Source of the DNA: Deltaproteobacteria bacterium
GTDB taxonomy: Bacteria; Myxococcota_A; UBA9160; JAJDAL01
DNA length: 64,000 nucleotides
Assembly (NCBI GenBank): GCA_029261875.1
Contig: JAJDAL010000051.1
Location: forward strand, 1 to 64,000
Reading direction: 5' to 3'
This document shows, one piece after another, positions 24,142 to 33,548 of this stretch. Within the stretch, counting starts at the first letter, position 1; the number at the start of each line of letters is the position of its first letter. A program made the position numbers and the translations under genes. The notes below the pieces were generated by a model, which was not told the origin of the DNA, made no database searches, and saw only the letters and a program-made list of their open reading frames with translations.

Positions 24142-25809
24142 ATGACTGCGGTGATGCTGAGTTCCTATGAAGCGCTGTTGAATTTGGGTCGTTGGGGTCT
24201 CTCGGGGCTTCTGTTGCTGGGGGCGATCGGGAACTCGACCGTCGGGCGTGCGGAAACGCCTTCCGTCATTGGAGGTCACGGCTTCGTCCTCGCGGTCGAA
24301 AAGATCAGCGGAGACTTCTATTCCACCGACTCCCGGTCGACTCAATCGAGGGCGACGCAGCTGGCCTGGGGGCCGGGGCCCGATTTGGATGCGACCTATC
24401 TCTATGTGTCGAGTGTCAATCACGGGGTCCGGCGCTTCGTCTATGACCCCGAGACAGGAACACTTGCGAGCCGTGTAGACGTTCTGCCCTTCATCCGCGG
24501 CAATGGGATCGCCTTCCATACCAACGCTTCGGGCCAGTCCGAGATGTATCTCACTCGGAGCTACGAAAGCAGCAACGCGCCGGGCCGAGACCTCTCTCAA
24601 CTTCTTCGCTACGTCGATGTCGACGGGGATGGCGAATTCGGCTCTCCCGGAGACAGTTCCGCCGCGATCGTACGCGGGATACCGCGCGAGAGCCACGGCC
24701 TGAACCAAATCGAAATCGTCGGGGACAGTCTCTACGTCGGTTCGGGAACGCGTACGCAGAACGGAGCGCTAGACACATTCTCCGGCGATGCGTTCGGAGA
24801 GTCCGCCTACTCGGGAACGATCCTGGTGATTCGTGACTTGACGCAGGTACCCACCACCGACGATGCCGCGGGGTTTGCCGCCTACATCCCGCACCCCACG
24901 GATGCGGAATACGAAGAGGTGATCAACGGAACCACCGTGGGTGCAAACGAACCGCTGGTCTCCACAGCGGTCGACAAACTCATCGTCCATTCGGCGGGTA
25001 CCCGAAATCCGTTCGGCATCGCGGCGGACAGCGCCGGTGCGCTTTGGTTTACGAACAACTACCACCGGGTCAACAACGACGTCTACGACCGAAGCGTCCT
25101 CGACGAGGCCGCCGAACCCGATACCTCCGATGGCCCGTCAAACGACGACGTCCACGACCAACTGTTCCAAGCATTTCCCAAAGCGGACTACGGGTACCGC
25201 AACAGCCACTGGCAGAACGACGCCACCGCCCTCGCGTCGGGCTTCTTTGCCGGTGTGGCGGACCCGACGCAAATCGAGCCTTCCTTCACATTCGACAATC
25301 TCGATCTCGACGGCATCGGCGGACCGGACTTCGACCTGCTCAACCCCGCTTTCAACCAGCTCCACGTGGTGAGCGCTCCCATCGGTCTCGGCCCCCACGC
25401 CGCCGCCACGGGTTTCGAATTCGGATCTCAGAACTGGCCGCCGCAATACCGCGGTCACGCCTTCGTGACCCGCTTCAACGGAGACTCGGGAGTCGTCGAC
25501 GACCTCTTCTACCGCGACATCGTGCTCGTCGACCGCACTACCGGCGACGTCGACCGCATTGCCACCGGCTTCGAATCACCGATCGACGTCCTGGCGGACG
25601 CCCAGGGAAACCTCCTGGTGGCGAGTTTCTTCGGGAACCTCTGGCGAATTCGGTCGACCGTGGCGCCGGTCCCCGTACTCCCGGGCGCTTGGGCGTTCAC
25701 GGGATTGATCCTCGGCCTACTTCTTGTCGGACTCGGCATCCTCGCGCGGGCCCGGGCTTCCGCCGATCGAGGTGGGCGCTTCGATTCCGTTTCAGTAGAG
25801 CGGTGTTGA
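24142..25809 (+). CDS. Secreted beta-propeller (PQQ-sugar-dehydrogenase-like) protein with C-terminal anchor
   Basis: A 555-residue exported protein with an N-terminal hydrophobic stretch. The body has NHL/soluble glucose-dehydrogenase-like propeller features: HGVRRFVYDPETG, NGIAFH, RNPFGIAADSAGALWFTNN, DYGYRNSHW, GHAFVTRFNG and VLADAQGNLLVASFFGNLWRI. A DVDGDGEF loop looks calcium-binding. The C-terminus, VPVLPGAWAF then a TM helix then RARAS, resembles a PEP/IPTL-CTERM-like sorting tail without the exact signature. Function is not assigned; it may bind or oxidise a sugar-like ligand. It converges with the COQ4 gene at a 2-bp gap. Confidence 0.7.
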   Translation: MTAVMLSSYEALLNLGRWGLSGLLLLGAIGNSTVGRAETPSVIGGHGFVLAVEKISGDFYSTDSRSTQSRATQLAWGPGPDLDATYLYVSSVNHGVRRFVYDPETGTLASRVDVLPFIRGNGIAFHTNASGQSEMYLTRSYESSNAPGRDLSQLLRYVDVDGDGEFGSPGDSSAAIVRGIPRESHGLNQIEIVGDSLYVGSGTRTQNGALDTFSGDAFGESAYSGTILVIRDLTQVPTTDDAAGFAAYIPHPTDAEYEEVINGTTVGANEPLVSTAVDKLIVHSAGTRNPFGIAADSAGALWFTNNYHRVNNDVYDRSVLDEAAEPDTSDGPSNDDVHDQLFQAFPKADYGYRNSHWQNDATALASGFFAGVADPTQIEPSFTFDNLDLDGIGGPDFDLLNPAFNQLHVVSAPIGLGPHAAATGFEFGSQNWPPQYRGHAFVTRFNGDSGVVDDLFYRDIVLVDRTTGDVDRIATGFESPIDVLADAQGNLLVASFFGNLWRIRSTVAPVPVLPGAWAFTGLILGLLLVGLGILARARASADRGGRFDSVSVERC

Positions 25810-25811
25810 GA

Positions 25812-26534
25812 TCAAGCGGCGGCCCGAACACCCTCCCCGACGATCGCTGAGCGATCGATGCAATATCGTGCCCTCGATTCTTCGATGGGGCGTTCCCAGA
25901 GATCGTTCCAATCCATTCCCCAGAGCGGTTGGGCGTGAATGCCACCCTGATAACCGGCGCTGAAGGCCTCGAGTACTTCCTTCAGATTGGCGCGGCGCAT
26001 GACGACGTTCAGCACGGCGAGGGAAAGCATGTAGCCGAAGAAGGCCGGTGACCCGAGTTGCGCCGCGTAGAATCCGCCCAGGCCGGACTCGCCCGGCAGG
26101 TCGTTCCCCCAGCCCGTAAAGACATGCCAGATATCGTGGGTGGCATAGAGGTGGTGGAGCAGCCAACCCACTTCGTCGCTGGGCGGAATGTGAACCAGAT
26201 TGGGATCGAGACCCCGGGCACGGCAGTGGTCGGCAAAAACCCGGCCCAGGGTTCCCGCTGGCAGGCATTCGAGTTCTTTCAGATCGATGGGACCGAAGCT
26301 CTTTCGTGTTTCAAAGGAATCCGCGGTTCGCGGATCCGCCTTCAAGTGCGCGACGGTTTGCTCCCAGCGCGCGAAGCGGCGCCCCAAGCGCGTATTCACG
26401 AACCCGATCTCCACGATGGCCGCCTCAGACAGCAGCGTGGATGGGTCATGGCGCATCAAACGCCAGACGGCGAGTAGGTAGCGGAAGGGATTGCGCGTCG
26501 GCTTTGCGGAGTATTGATAGGGCGTCGTTTCCAT
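25812..26534 (-). CDS. COQ4-family protein
   Basis: A 240-residue protein. It has the COQ4 zinc-site pattern HDxxH-X11-E: H133, D134, H137 and E149 in ATHDIWHVFTGWGNDLPGES. COQ4 was known as a ubiquinone-biosynthesis organiser and binds polyprenyl lipids; bacterial homologues also sit in isoprenoid- and steroid-related clusters. GGAGGTGCC precedes the ATG. It follows the acyl-CoA ligase on the same strand by 94 bp and lies at the edge of a hydrophobic-substrate catabolic island, so a role in handling a lipid-like substrate is as plausible as quinone synthesis. Confidence 0.85.
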   Translation of the reverse strand: METTPYQYSAKPTRNPFRYLLAVWRLMRHDPSTLLSEAAIVEIGFVNTRLGRRFARWEQTVAHLKADPRTADSFETRKSFGPIDLKELECLPAGTLGRVFADHCRARGLDPNLVHIPPSDEVGWLLHHLYATHDIWHVFTGWGNDLPGESGLGGFYAAQLGSPAFFGYMLSLAVLNVVMRRANLKEVLEAFSAGYQGGIHAQPLWGMDWNDLWERPIEESRARYCIDRSAIVGEGVRAAA

Positions 26535-26628
26535 GGCACCTCCGTGGCGGCCCGGCAGCCTTCAATCCAAGATGGCATTTCTTCGGTCCACTGACCAGGC
26601 AACTCTCGTCTGAGGCCCGCTGATGACC

Positions 26629-28191
26629 CTAGACGATCCGGCTGTTCTTATCGCCCCAGTAGCGATCTTTCAATATTCGCTTGTACAGCTTGCCCGTGGG
26701 GAGACGCGGGAGTTCGTGCTCGAAGTCGACGGAGCGCGGGCACTTGTACGCAGCCAAACGCTCTCGCGCGTAGGCGATCAGTTCGTGGGCCAGCTCTTCG
26801 TCGGCGACTACGCCTGCGATGGGTTGTACGATCGCCTTCACCGCTTCTCCAAACTCCGGATGCGGAACACCGATCACCGCCACATCTTCCACCTTGGGAT
26901 GCATGATCAACTCGTTCTCGATCTCCTGGGGATAGATGTTGACACCACCGGAGATGATCATGAACGAGGCCCGGTCGGTGAGGTAGAGGAATCCCTCCCC
27001 ATCCACGTAACCCACGTCTCCCAGCGCCGTCCAGTTGGGATGCTTCGGGTGCTGCGCGCTGCGCGTCTTCTCCGGGTCTTTGTGGTACTGGAAGTTCGCT
27101 TCGTCTCGTTCGAAATACACGATGCCCGGGTCACCCGTCGGCAGCTCGTCACCACCTTCGTCGCAAATGTGGATCGTGCCCATCACCGCGCGGCCGACGG
27201 TTCCGGGATGGGCGAGCCAGTCCTCCGGGCCCACGTAGGTCAACCCATTCAACTCGGTCCCGCCGTAGTACTCGTGCAGAATCGGTCCCCACCAGGCGAA
27301 CATCTGCTCCTTCACCTTGCGCGGGCAGGGAGCGGCGGCGTGAATCGCCACGCAGTGAGCGGAATGATCGAAGCCGGCGCGCTCGTGCTCCGGGAGCTTC
27401 AGCATTCGGGTGAACATGGTGGGGACCCACTGGCTGTGGGTGACCGCGTACTTCTCCATCGCCTGCAGCGCTTCGCGGGCGTCGAAGCGCTCCATCATCA
27501 AAACCGTCCCGCCGAGCGATTGCACGGCGGTGCAGAAACCGATGGGAGCCGAGTGGTAGAGGGGAGCGGGCGAGAGGTAGACCGAGTCCGCATCCATGCG
27601 GAAGAGCCCCTTCAACACAGCGTTCATCGTGAGGCCGCCCGACACCGGGCGCCCTGGTAGCGGTCGCGTGATCCCCTTGGGCCGTCCGGTGGTCCCGGAG
27701 CTGTAGAGCATGAATTCACCGAGGGGCTCCTCGTCGAGCGGCTCCGGAGAAAATTGATCCAGCGCTTTCTCGTAGTGCTCGAAGCGACTCGAGGCGCCTT
27801 CGGGCGGGCCGTCGACCACCAGAAAGCGTGCGCACCCCGGCGCGCGCTCCGGGATATCCGCCGCCACTGCGTGCAGTGCGCGAGAAGACACGAGTAGTTT
27901 CGCCCCGCAGTCGTCGACGAGATAACTGGCTTCCGGTGCAGTCAAATAGCGGTTGACGGTGGTGAGGTAGAGCCCCGAGCGCAAGGCCGCCCAGGCAACC
28001 TCGAAGTAGCGCAGGTGGTTTTCGAGGAATACGGCGATGTGGTCGCCGCGCCGCAGCCCTTCGGACCACAGAAGCTGGGCCAACCGGTTGGAGCGCGCGT
28101 CGAGCTCCGCGTAGGTCACCACTTCCCCGGTGCGGGCGGAAATCGCGGCGGCCTTGTTGGGGAAGGTCTCAGTGTGGTGTCCCGGGTACAT
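26629..28191 (-). CDS. Acyl-CoA synthetase (AMP-forming), FadD-like
   Basis: A 520-residue ANL-superfamily ligase that activates a carboxylic acid to its CoA ester through an acyl-AMP. Visible core motifs are A3 YSSGTTGRPKG, A5 YYGGTELNG, A7/A8 GDVGYVDGEGFLYLTDR, the hinge SGGVNIYPQEIEN, and A10 with the catalytic lysine PTGKLYKR. GGAGG lies just before the ATG. It is divergent from the amidohydrolase-crotonase operon, with the shared 13-bp motif in the 88-bp gap. It is the obvious entry enzyme for the island. Confidence 0.93.
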   Translation of the reverse strand: MYPGHHTETFPNKAAAISARTGEVVTYAELDARSNRLAQLLWSEGLRRGDHIAVFLENHLRYFEVAWAALRSGLYLTTVNRYLTAPEASYLVDDCGAKLLVSSRALHAVAADIPERAPGCARFLVVDGPPEGASSRFEHYEKALDQFSPEPLDEEPLGEFMLYSSGTTGRPKGITRPLPGRPVSGGLTMNAVLKGLFRMDADSVYLSPAPLYHSAPIGFCTAVQSLGGTVLMMERFDAREALQAMEKYAVTHSQWVPTMFTRMLKLPEHERAGFDHSAHCVAIHAAAPCPRKVKEQMFAWWGPILHEYYGGTELNGLTYVGPEDWLAHPGTVGRAVMGTIHICDEGGDELPTGDPGIVYFERDEANFQYHKDPEKTRSAQHPKHPNWTALGDVGYVDGEGFLYLTDRASFMIISGGVNIYPQEIENELIMHPKVEDVAVIGVPHPEFGEAVKAIVQPIAGVVADEELAHELIAYARERLAAYKCPRSVDFEHELPRLPTGKLYKRILKDRYWGDKNSRIV

Positions 28192-28235
28192 GCCCTTCCT
28201 CCGGCGAACGGAGCGTTGCGAAGAATCGGGAAACC

Positions 28236-28248
28236 ATGATACTAGTTA
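28236..28248. promoter_or_regulatory. Shared 13-bp operator motif, copy 1
   Basis: The AT-rich 13-mer ATGATACTAGTTA lies in the divergent promoter of the acyl-CoA ligase and amidohydrolase genes, and recurs exactly at 36153-36165 before the FadR/GntR gene. In a GC-rich window an exact second copy by chance is very unlikely. It is probably the binding site of the regulator at 36202-36936. Confidence 0.65.
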
Positions 28249-28279
28249 AGCCTTCGCGAGGCTACAGGAGAAACTGGAC

Positions 28280-29461
28280 ATGGCGACCTACCCTGGATCC
28301 ATCTTCGACGCCGACAATCACTTCTACGAGGCACACGATGCCTTCATCCGTCACGTCCCCCCGAAGATGCGGCGTCGCTGCGTCGAGTGGGTGGAGCTCG
28401 AAGACGGACGGAAGTACCAGGTGGTGGGCGGCAAAATCGATCGCTCGGGGAATCCCACCTTCAATCCCATTTCCAAACCCGGCGTTTTGCGCGAACTCTT
28501 CCGCGGCAATCCACGCGGTATGACGAGCGTCGAGCTGATTCGTTCCTCCCTGGAGCCGATGCCGCCCGAGTACATGGACCGCGACGCGCGGATCGCGCGA
28601 ATCGAAGAGCAAGGCCTCGACGCCGCCTGGCTCTTCCCCACATTGGGTGTGCTCTACGAGGAACCCTTGAAGAAGGACGTCGATGCACTGTGCACCACGT
28701 TCGGTGCCTTCAACCAGTGGTTGGAAGAAGACTGGGGACTCAACTACAAGGACCGGATCTTTACCTCGCCCTACATCACCCTGGCCGACGTCGACTGGGC
28801 GTGCGCGCAGCTCGAGTGGGCACTGGAACGCGACGCACGTATCCTCGTGATGCGCCCGAGCGCCGTCTTTACGCGACACGGGCCACGCAATCCGGGCCAC
28901 AAGGATTTCGATCCCTTCTGGGCCCGAGTGAACGAGGCCGGCATTACCGTGGTGACCCACATCGGCGCCACGCGCCACGACAGCAACGGCTACGACGCCA
29001 AGAACATCGACGTCCTCAGCCTGGGGCCACGGCCCAGCATCAGCAACTTCCATCGTTCGCGGAACATCAACGACTTCCTCGCCAGCCTGGTCTTCGACCG
29101 GCTCTTCGAGCGTTTTCCCAACCTGCGGGTGGCGTCGGTGGAGAACGGTGCCGAGTTCGTCGGCGACCTGCTGCGCACCTTTCATCGCACCAAAGAACGC
29201 CTCCCCAACTATTTCAAAGACGATCCCGCCGACAGCTTCCGAGAGCACGTTTGGATCAATCCTTTTTGGGAAGACGACATTCCCGAGGTGATCGAACAGA
29301 TGGGAACGGATCGCGTAATCCTCGGATCCGATTGGCCCCACATGGAGGGACTCGCGCAGCCCCGAGACATCCTCGAAGAGGTGGAGGGAATCGCCGCCGC
29401 CGATCAGGAAAAAATCCTGTACTCGAACGCAGCAGCGCTGAACGAGCGCCGACCGCTTTGA
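28280..29461 (+). CDS. Amidohydrolase-family (metal-dependent TIM-barrel) protein
   Basis: A 393-residue amidohydrolase_2-type enzyme. It starts with DADNHFYE, where most members have DxHxH, then LFPTLGVLYEE, VVTHIGA (metal His), RVASVENGAEFV and the C-terminal ILGSDWPHMEGL with the last metal Asp. This subgroup is related to ACMSD-type decarboxylases/hydrolases and is frequent in actinobacterial and deltaproteobacterial CoA-catabolic clusters. CAGGAG precedes ATG 28280. It leads a plus-strand operon through the SDR at 34316, with mostly tiny gaps or overlaps. Confidence 0.88.
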   Translation: MATYPGSIFDADNHFYEAHDAFIRHVPPKMRRRCVEWVELEDGRKYQVVGGKIDRSGNPTFNPISKPGVLRELFRGNPRGMTSVELIRSSLEPMPPEYMDRDARIARIEEQGLDAAWLFPTLGVLYEEPLKKDVDALCTTFGAFNQWLEEDWGLNYKDRIFTSPYITLADVDWACAQLEWALERDARILVMRPSAVFTRHGPRNPGHKDFDPFWARVNEAGITVVTHIGATRHDSNGYDAKNIDVLSLGPRPSISNFHRSRNINDFLASLVFDRLFERFPNLRVASVENGAEFVGDLLRTFHRTKERLPNYFKDDPADSFREHVWINPFWEDDIPEVIEQMGTDRVILGSDWPHMEGLAQPRDILEEVEGIAAADQEKILYSNAAALNERRPL

Positions 29462-29478
29462 GCGCCGGAGGCCCCACT

Positions 29479-30315
29479 TTGCCGGACGAATTTGCCTACA
29501 AGTACATCCTCTTTTCCGTCGCAGATGGCGTGGCGACCATCACCCTCAATCGCCCAGAGCAACTGAACGCCTTCCACTTCCCGCTCGGAGCCGAGCTGGA
29601 GAACGCCTACGCGCGCTGTGATGCAGACGATGCCGTGCGCGCGGTCGTGCTCACCGGCGCTGGAAACGCCTTCTGCGCGGGCGCGGACATGGGCGGGGGC
29701 GACAAGACCTTCGACGATGTGGAGGGTGGACAACGCGCGGCGCGTCCCGGGCCCGGCGTGCGACGTCTTGCCGCCTACCAGGTACGCAAGCCGGTGGTCG
29801 CCGCAATCAACGGGCACGCAGTCGGTGTCGGGCTCACCCTCGCCATGCAGTGCGACCTGCGTTTCGTCTCCGCTCAAGCGAAGCTGGCGTTTGCGTTCGT
29901 GCGTCGGGGCATCATCCCGGAATTGGGTTCCCACGCGATCGTTCCGCGCGTAATCGGATTCTCGCGCGCCGCGGATCTTCTACTGAGCGGGCGCACGATC
30001 CGGGGCGAGGAGGCGGCCCAACTCGGGCTCGCGTCCGAGGCGCTGCCCGCGGAAGCCGTCCTACCCCGAGCGCAGGAGTGGGCCCGCGACGTCGCAGTGA
30101 ATGCCGCTCCGGCATCCGTCGCCATCGCTAAGCGGCTTCTCTGGGAGGGCGTCACCGAGACACCGCGCGAAACGATGGCGAAGGAGGGGCCGCTCCTCGA
30201 TTGGGTCGGCAAACAGGTCGACGCAGCCGAGGGCGTGCGTTCCTTTCTCGAGCGCCGACCACCCGAGTGGAAGCTTCGCGCGAGCACCGACCTGCCCGAG
30301 TGGCCGGAAAAATGA
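29479..30315 (+). CDS. Enoyl-CoA hydratase/isomerase (crotonase) 1 of the island
   Basis: A 278-residue protein. No ATG fits; TTG 29479 is chosen because GGAGG (29467-29471) lies 7 bp upstream and the product begins MPDEFAYKYI at the crotonase N-terminus. Both oxyanion-hole segments are present (NAFCAGADMGGG and INGHAVGVGLTLAMQCDLR). FVRRGIIPELGSH puts a Glu at the first acid position, and the second is not evident, as in the long acyl-CoA-isomerase-like crotonases with the FARRGIxPE motif. It starts 17 bp after the amidohydrolase. Confidence 0.88.
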   Translation: MPDEFAYKYILFSVADGVATITLNRPEQLNAFHFPLGAELENAYARCDADDAVRAVVLTGAGNAFCAGADMGGGDKTFDDVEGGQRAARPGPGVRRLAAYQVRKPVVAAINGHAVGVGLTLAMQCDLRFVSAQAKLAFAFVRRGIIPELGSHAIVPRVIGFSRAADLLLSGRTIRGEEAAQLGLASEALPAEAVLPRAQEWARDVAVNAAPASVAIAKRLLWEGVTETPRETMAKEGPLLDWVGKQVDAAEGVRSFLERRPPEWKLRASTDLPEWPEK

Positions 30316-30336
30316 CGACACGATGAGGGGAAAACG

Positions 30337-30510
30337 ATGAAGCTCGGGCTCGCCCGAATAGCCGAGCATCCCCCCTTCGCCTACCTGGCCACGGTGGCGA
30401 AGCGAATCCGGCTCGGCACGTCGATCATGCAACTCGCCAGGCGCACGCGTCTCGAGTTGATGGCGGAGTTGACCGGCAGTCGCGACATGCAAACCGAGGA
30501 AGCTCAATGA
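30337..30510 (+). pseudogene. Remnant of an LLM-class F420-dependent oxidoreductase
   Basis: A 57-codon frame beginning MKLGLAR, followed by HPPFAYLATVAKRIRLGTSI and MQLARRTRLELMAELTG. The first and middle parts read like the N-terminal strand and the TxRIRLGTGIMQLPxRxP stretch of an LLM oxidoreductase, with the segment between them and the whole C-terminal barrel deleted. Its stop (TGA 30508-30510) overlaps the next ATG, so it may survive as a translational coupler. A functional small protein cannot be excluded. Confidence 0.6.
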
Positions 30511-31292
30511 CAGACGTTCTGCTCGAAGAAACACGGGAAGGCTTTCGGATCCTGCGATTGAATCGCCCCGAGAGGAAAAACGCCCTCTCGAGTGAATTGA
30601 TCTCGGCCATCGTCCGCGCGGTCGAACGGGCAACCGAAGACGACGCGGTTCGCGTGCTGGGAATCACCGGAGAGGGTGACTCGTTCTGCTCCGGCGCCGA
30701 TTTCTCGGACACGAAGCCCACTGCCCCCGGCGTGCGGGCCGCTGAACTGGTCATCCGTTTGGTCAAGGGGATCTGCGTCGACTGCGAGAAGCCGGTGATT
30801 GCGGGTGTCAATGGAGTCGCCGTCGGGGCCGGTGTCTCGCTCGCCATGATGGCTGACATGCGACTGGCCAGTTCGAAGGCCCGCTTCCATCCGGGCTACG
30901 CCCGCGTGGGAACATCGCCCGATTGCGGGCTCTCATGGACCCTGCCTCAGGCTGTCGGAAAAGAGCGCGCGATGCGCTTCTTCCTGGAACAGGAGTTACT
31001 GGGAGCAGACGCTGCACTCGAGATGGGGCTAGTGGGCGATGTCGTCGACGCCGACGGCTTCGAAGCGTCCTTCCTCGCCTATTGCGGCAAGATCGCCGCG
31101 GTCGCGCCCCTCGCCGCGCGTCAGACCAAGCGCCTCGTAGCGAGAGTCGGCCTGCTGGCCGACCTGGAAACCCACCTGCGCGACGAACTGCAATACACCA
31201 TGCGCGGCCTGAACAGCGCCGACGGCAAAGAAGCGGTGCGTGCGATCTTCGAGAAACGGACGCCTGAATTCACCGGAGCAAAGAGAAAATGA
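30507..31292 (+). CDS. Enoyl-CoA hydratase/isomerase (crotonase) 2 of the island, PaaG-like
   Basis: A 261-residue crotonase. Its oxyanion-hole segments are SFCSGADFSD and VNGVAVGAGVSLAMMADMRLAS. The active-site stretch YARVGTSPDCGLSW carries Asp where hydratases have the catalytic Glu, the pattern of PaaG-type delta3,delta2-enoyl-CoA or ring isomerases. The start overlaps the LLM remnant by 4 nt and its end overlaps the P450 start by 4 nt, so it is firmly in the operon. It would shift double bonds or open rings of CoA intermediates. Confidence 0.88.
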   Translation: MTDVLLEETREGFRILRLNRPERKNALSSELISAIVRAVERATEDDAVRVLGITGEGDSFCSGADFSDTKPTAPGVRAAELVIRLVKGICVDCEKPVIAGVNGVAVGAGVSLAMMADMRLASSKARFHPGYARVGTSPDCGLSWTLPQAVGKERAMRFFLEQELLGADAALEMGLVGDVVDADGFEASFLAYCGKIAAVAPLAARQTKRLVARVGLLADLETHLRDELQYTMRGLNSADGKEAVRAIFEKRTPEFTGAKRK

Positions 31293-32542
31293 CCGACATC
31301 GACGGATTCGACCTGATCTCACCGCGTGCCTACGGAGAGCGCGGCGTTCCCCATGATCAGTGGAGCGCGCTACGGAAATTGGATCGACTGCAACTGTGCA
31401 AGCCCCTGGGCTTCGATCCCTTCTACCCCGTCGTCCATCACAAGCGAATCTGCGAGATCTCCAAACAGCCCGACCTCTTCTTGAACCGTTTCGGAATCGT
31501 ACTCGAGAGCCAAGAGCAGAAGCTCATCATTGAGAACGAAAAAGGGCTCGGCCAGATGCACGTGATCATCGGGATGGATCCGCCCGAACATCGCGACTAC
31601 CGCAACGTAGCCGTCCCCTGGTTCACCCCCCGTGCGATCAGACGCGTCGAATCGGTGGTTCAGGAGAGCGCGCGCGATCTTTTGGACGACATGGTCGACA
31701 CGGCGTCCGGCGGTGAGGGCGAGTGCGAGTTCGCCGGCGAGTTCGCGGCCGCGCACCCGCTTCGAATCCTCTCGACGATCCTCGGCGTCTCCCGCGAGCA
31801 GGAGCCCCAGATTCTCCGGCTCACGAACGAGCTCTTTGCTGCGGACGACCCGGAACTCCAGCGCAAGGGCGACGACCGGACCAAGGTAGTGGAAGAACTC
31901 GCAATGGAGTTCTTTGTGCTGTTCAACGCAATCATCGAGAATCGACGCGCAAACCCAACCGACGACCTGGCGAGCCTGCTCGCCAATGGCCAGGTGAATG
32001 GCGAGCCCATGGGCTTGATGGAGACTCTCGGCTACTACCTGATCACGTTCTCCGCCGGACACGATACCACCAAGAACGCACTGGCCGGCGGCATCTGCGC
32101 TCTGGCGCAGAATCCCGACGAGTTCCAGAAACTCAAACGCAATCCCGAGCTGATCCCCAGCGCCGTGGAAGAGATCGTGCGCTGGACCTCGCCTGTCAAC
32201 TACATGAAGCGGGTGGTGGCAAAGGATCTCGACTTCCACGGCCAAGAACTTCGCAAGGGCGACAACCTTGTCCTCTTTTACGCCTCCGCGAATCGCGACG
32301 AAGCGGTTTTCGAAGACCCGTTCGTTTTTCGTATCGACCGCAAACCGAACCCTCACCTCGGGTTCGGAATCGGCGAGCACTTCTGCCTCGGGGCCCATCT
32401 GGCGCGCGCGTCCCAGCGCGGATTTCTGCAGGAGTTTGTTCGCAGGATCGACTCCCTCGAACTCGCTGGGGAACCCGAGCAGATCCATTCCAGCTTCGTG
32501 GTGGGACCGAAGAGACTACCCATCCGATATCGGGTGTCCTAG
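31289..32542 (+). CDS. Cytochrome P450
   Basis: A 417-residue soluble class I-type bacterial P450. The I-helix motif is AGHDTT (from residue 256), the ExxR-region helix is SAVEEIVRWTSPVNYMKR, and the heme-binding loop is FGIGEHFCLGAHLAR with the axial Cys at 366. LGMDPPEHRDYRN-type segments (GMDPPEHRDYRN) are also present. The overall pattern matches the CYP125/142/124-like sterol, terpene and alkanoate hydroxylases, though the family cannot be set by eye. No ferredoxin gene is adjacent, so redox partners come from elsewhere. It overlaps the preceding crotonase by 4 nt. Confidence 0.94.
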   Translation: MTDIDGFDLISPRAYGERGVPHDQWSALRKLDRLQLCKPLGFDPFYPVVHHKRICEISKQPDLFLNRFGIVLESQEQKLIIENEKGLGQMHVIIGMDPPEHRDYRNVAVPWFTPRAIRRVESVVQESARDLLDDMVDTASGGEGECEFAGEFAAAHPLRILSTILGVSREQEPQILRLTNELFAADDPELQRKGDDRTKVVEELAMEFFVLFNAIIENRRANPTDDLASLLANGQVNGEPMGLMETLGYYLITFSAGHDTTKNALAGGICALAQNPDEFQKLKRNPELIPSAVEEIVRWTSPVNYMKRVVAKDLDFHGQELRKGDNLVLFYASANRDEAVFEDPFVFRIDRKPNPHLGFGIGEHFCLGAHLARASQRGFLQEFVRRIDSLELAGEPEQIHSSFVVGPKRLPIRYRVS

Positions 32543-32580
32543 GCCGCTTCGATCGGCGCCACCGGCGCACCGGGGGATTC

Positions 32581-33483
32581 ATGAGCATTCACGAGAATAC
32601 GGATTACGAACAGATCCACTACGAGGTCGAGGACGGCCGGGCGCGCATCTCCCTGGCGCGCCCCGACAAGCACAACGCCATGACACCGCGGCTGCTCGAA
32701 GAGCTGGAGCACGCGCTCTGGGAGGCGGACGACGACTGCGCGGTACACAGCGTGATCTTGCGCGGCGAGGGAGCGTCGTTCTGTTCGGGCTACGACCTCA
32801 CTGCCCTCGGCGGAACCAAGCGGCCCGGACATCGAACGGGCCGAACCCACGATGACGACATCTGGTTGATCGAGCAGAACAACCGGCGCATCCGCACGCT
32901 TTGGGAGATGCACAAGCCCTCTATCGCGCAGGTTCACGGAAATTGCCTGGCCGGCGGAACCGATCTCGCTTTGGCTTGTGACATCGTGATTGCAGCGGAC
33001 GACGCAAAGATCGGCTTCCCCGCGGCGCGCACCATGGGCGCCCTGCCCAACAACCTTTGGATGTACCACTGCGGACCGCAGTGGGCAAAACGGCTCCAAC
33101 TCACCGGCGACCGCGTGACGGGGGCCGACGCCGAAAAGATCGGCCTGGTCATGAAGGCGGTACCCGCGGAAGTGCTCGAAGACGAGGTCGAGGGCCTGGC
33201 CGACCGCTTCAGCCTGATCGATCCCGACCTGCTCGCCGCCAACAAACGCATCACGAATCTCGCACTCGAGCTGATGGGCGCTCAAACCCTACAGAGGCTG
33301 GCCGGCGAAAACGATGGACGCGCGCATCGTTCCCACGCGGTTCGCGATTACGGGCGCAGCATCCGAGAGCACGGACTCAAGGAAACCCTGCGTCGGCGGG
33401 ACGAGCCCTTCGACGAGGGCTTCGCGCGGGTGGATGAACCCGAAGGGCGCAGCGCGGTCGTCCGGTCGGCACGTGAGAGGTGA
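32581..33483 (+). CDS. Enoyl-CoA hydratase-family (crotonase) 3 of the island
   Basis: A 300-residue crotonase with a C-terminal extension. Features are SFCSGYDLTALGG, VHGNCLAGGTDLALACDIVIA and the FPAARTMGALPNNLWMY active-site stretch, which carries no obvious Glu or Asp pair. The form is shared with actinobacterial EchA-type proteins whose chemistry is uncertain. Its C-terminal helix includes LKETLRRRDEPF. It lies 38 bp after the P450 and 65 bp before the SDR, within the operon. Confidence 0.86.
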   Translation: MSIHENTDYEQIHYEVEDGRARISLARPDKHNAMTPRLLEELEHALWEADDDCAVHSVILRGEGASFCSGYDLTALGGTKRPGHRTGRTHDDDIWLIEQNNRRIRTLWEMHKPSIAQVHGNCLAGGTDLALACDIVIAADDAKIGFPAARTMGALPNNLWMYHCGPQWAKRLQLTGDRVTGADAEKIGLVMKAVPAEVLEDEVEGLADRFSLIDPDLLAANKRITNLALELMGAQTLQRLAGENDGRAHRSHAVRDYGRSIREHGLKETLRRRDEPFDEGFARVDEPEGRSAVVRSARER

Positions 33484-33548
33484 TGGAGCGCGCGGACTCA
33501 ACAGAGTCACCGATCCTCACTACAGATCATCGAACAGGAGGAGGGGCA

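Noticed and set aside
28387..29478. N-terminal extension of the crotonase frame into the amidohydrolase gene
   Set aside because: It overlaps the amidohydrolase in another frame and reads as low-complexity Arg/Pro. The TTG with GGAGG at 29479 is the likely start.
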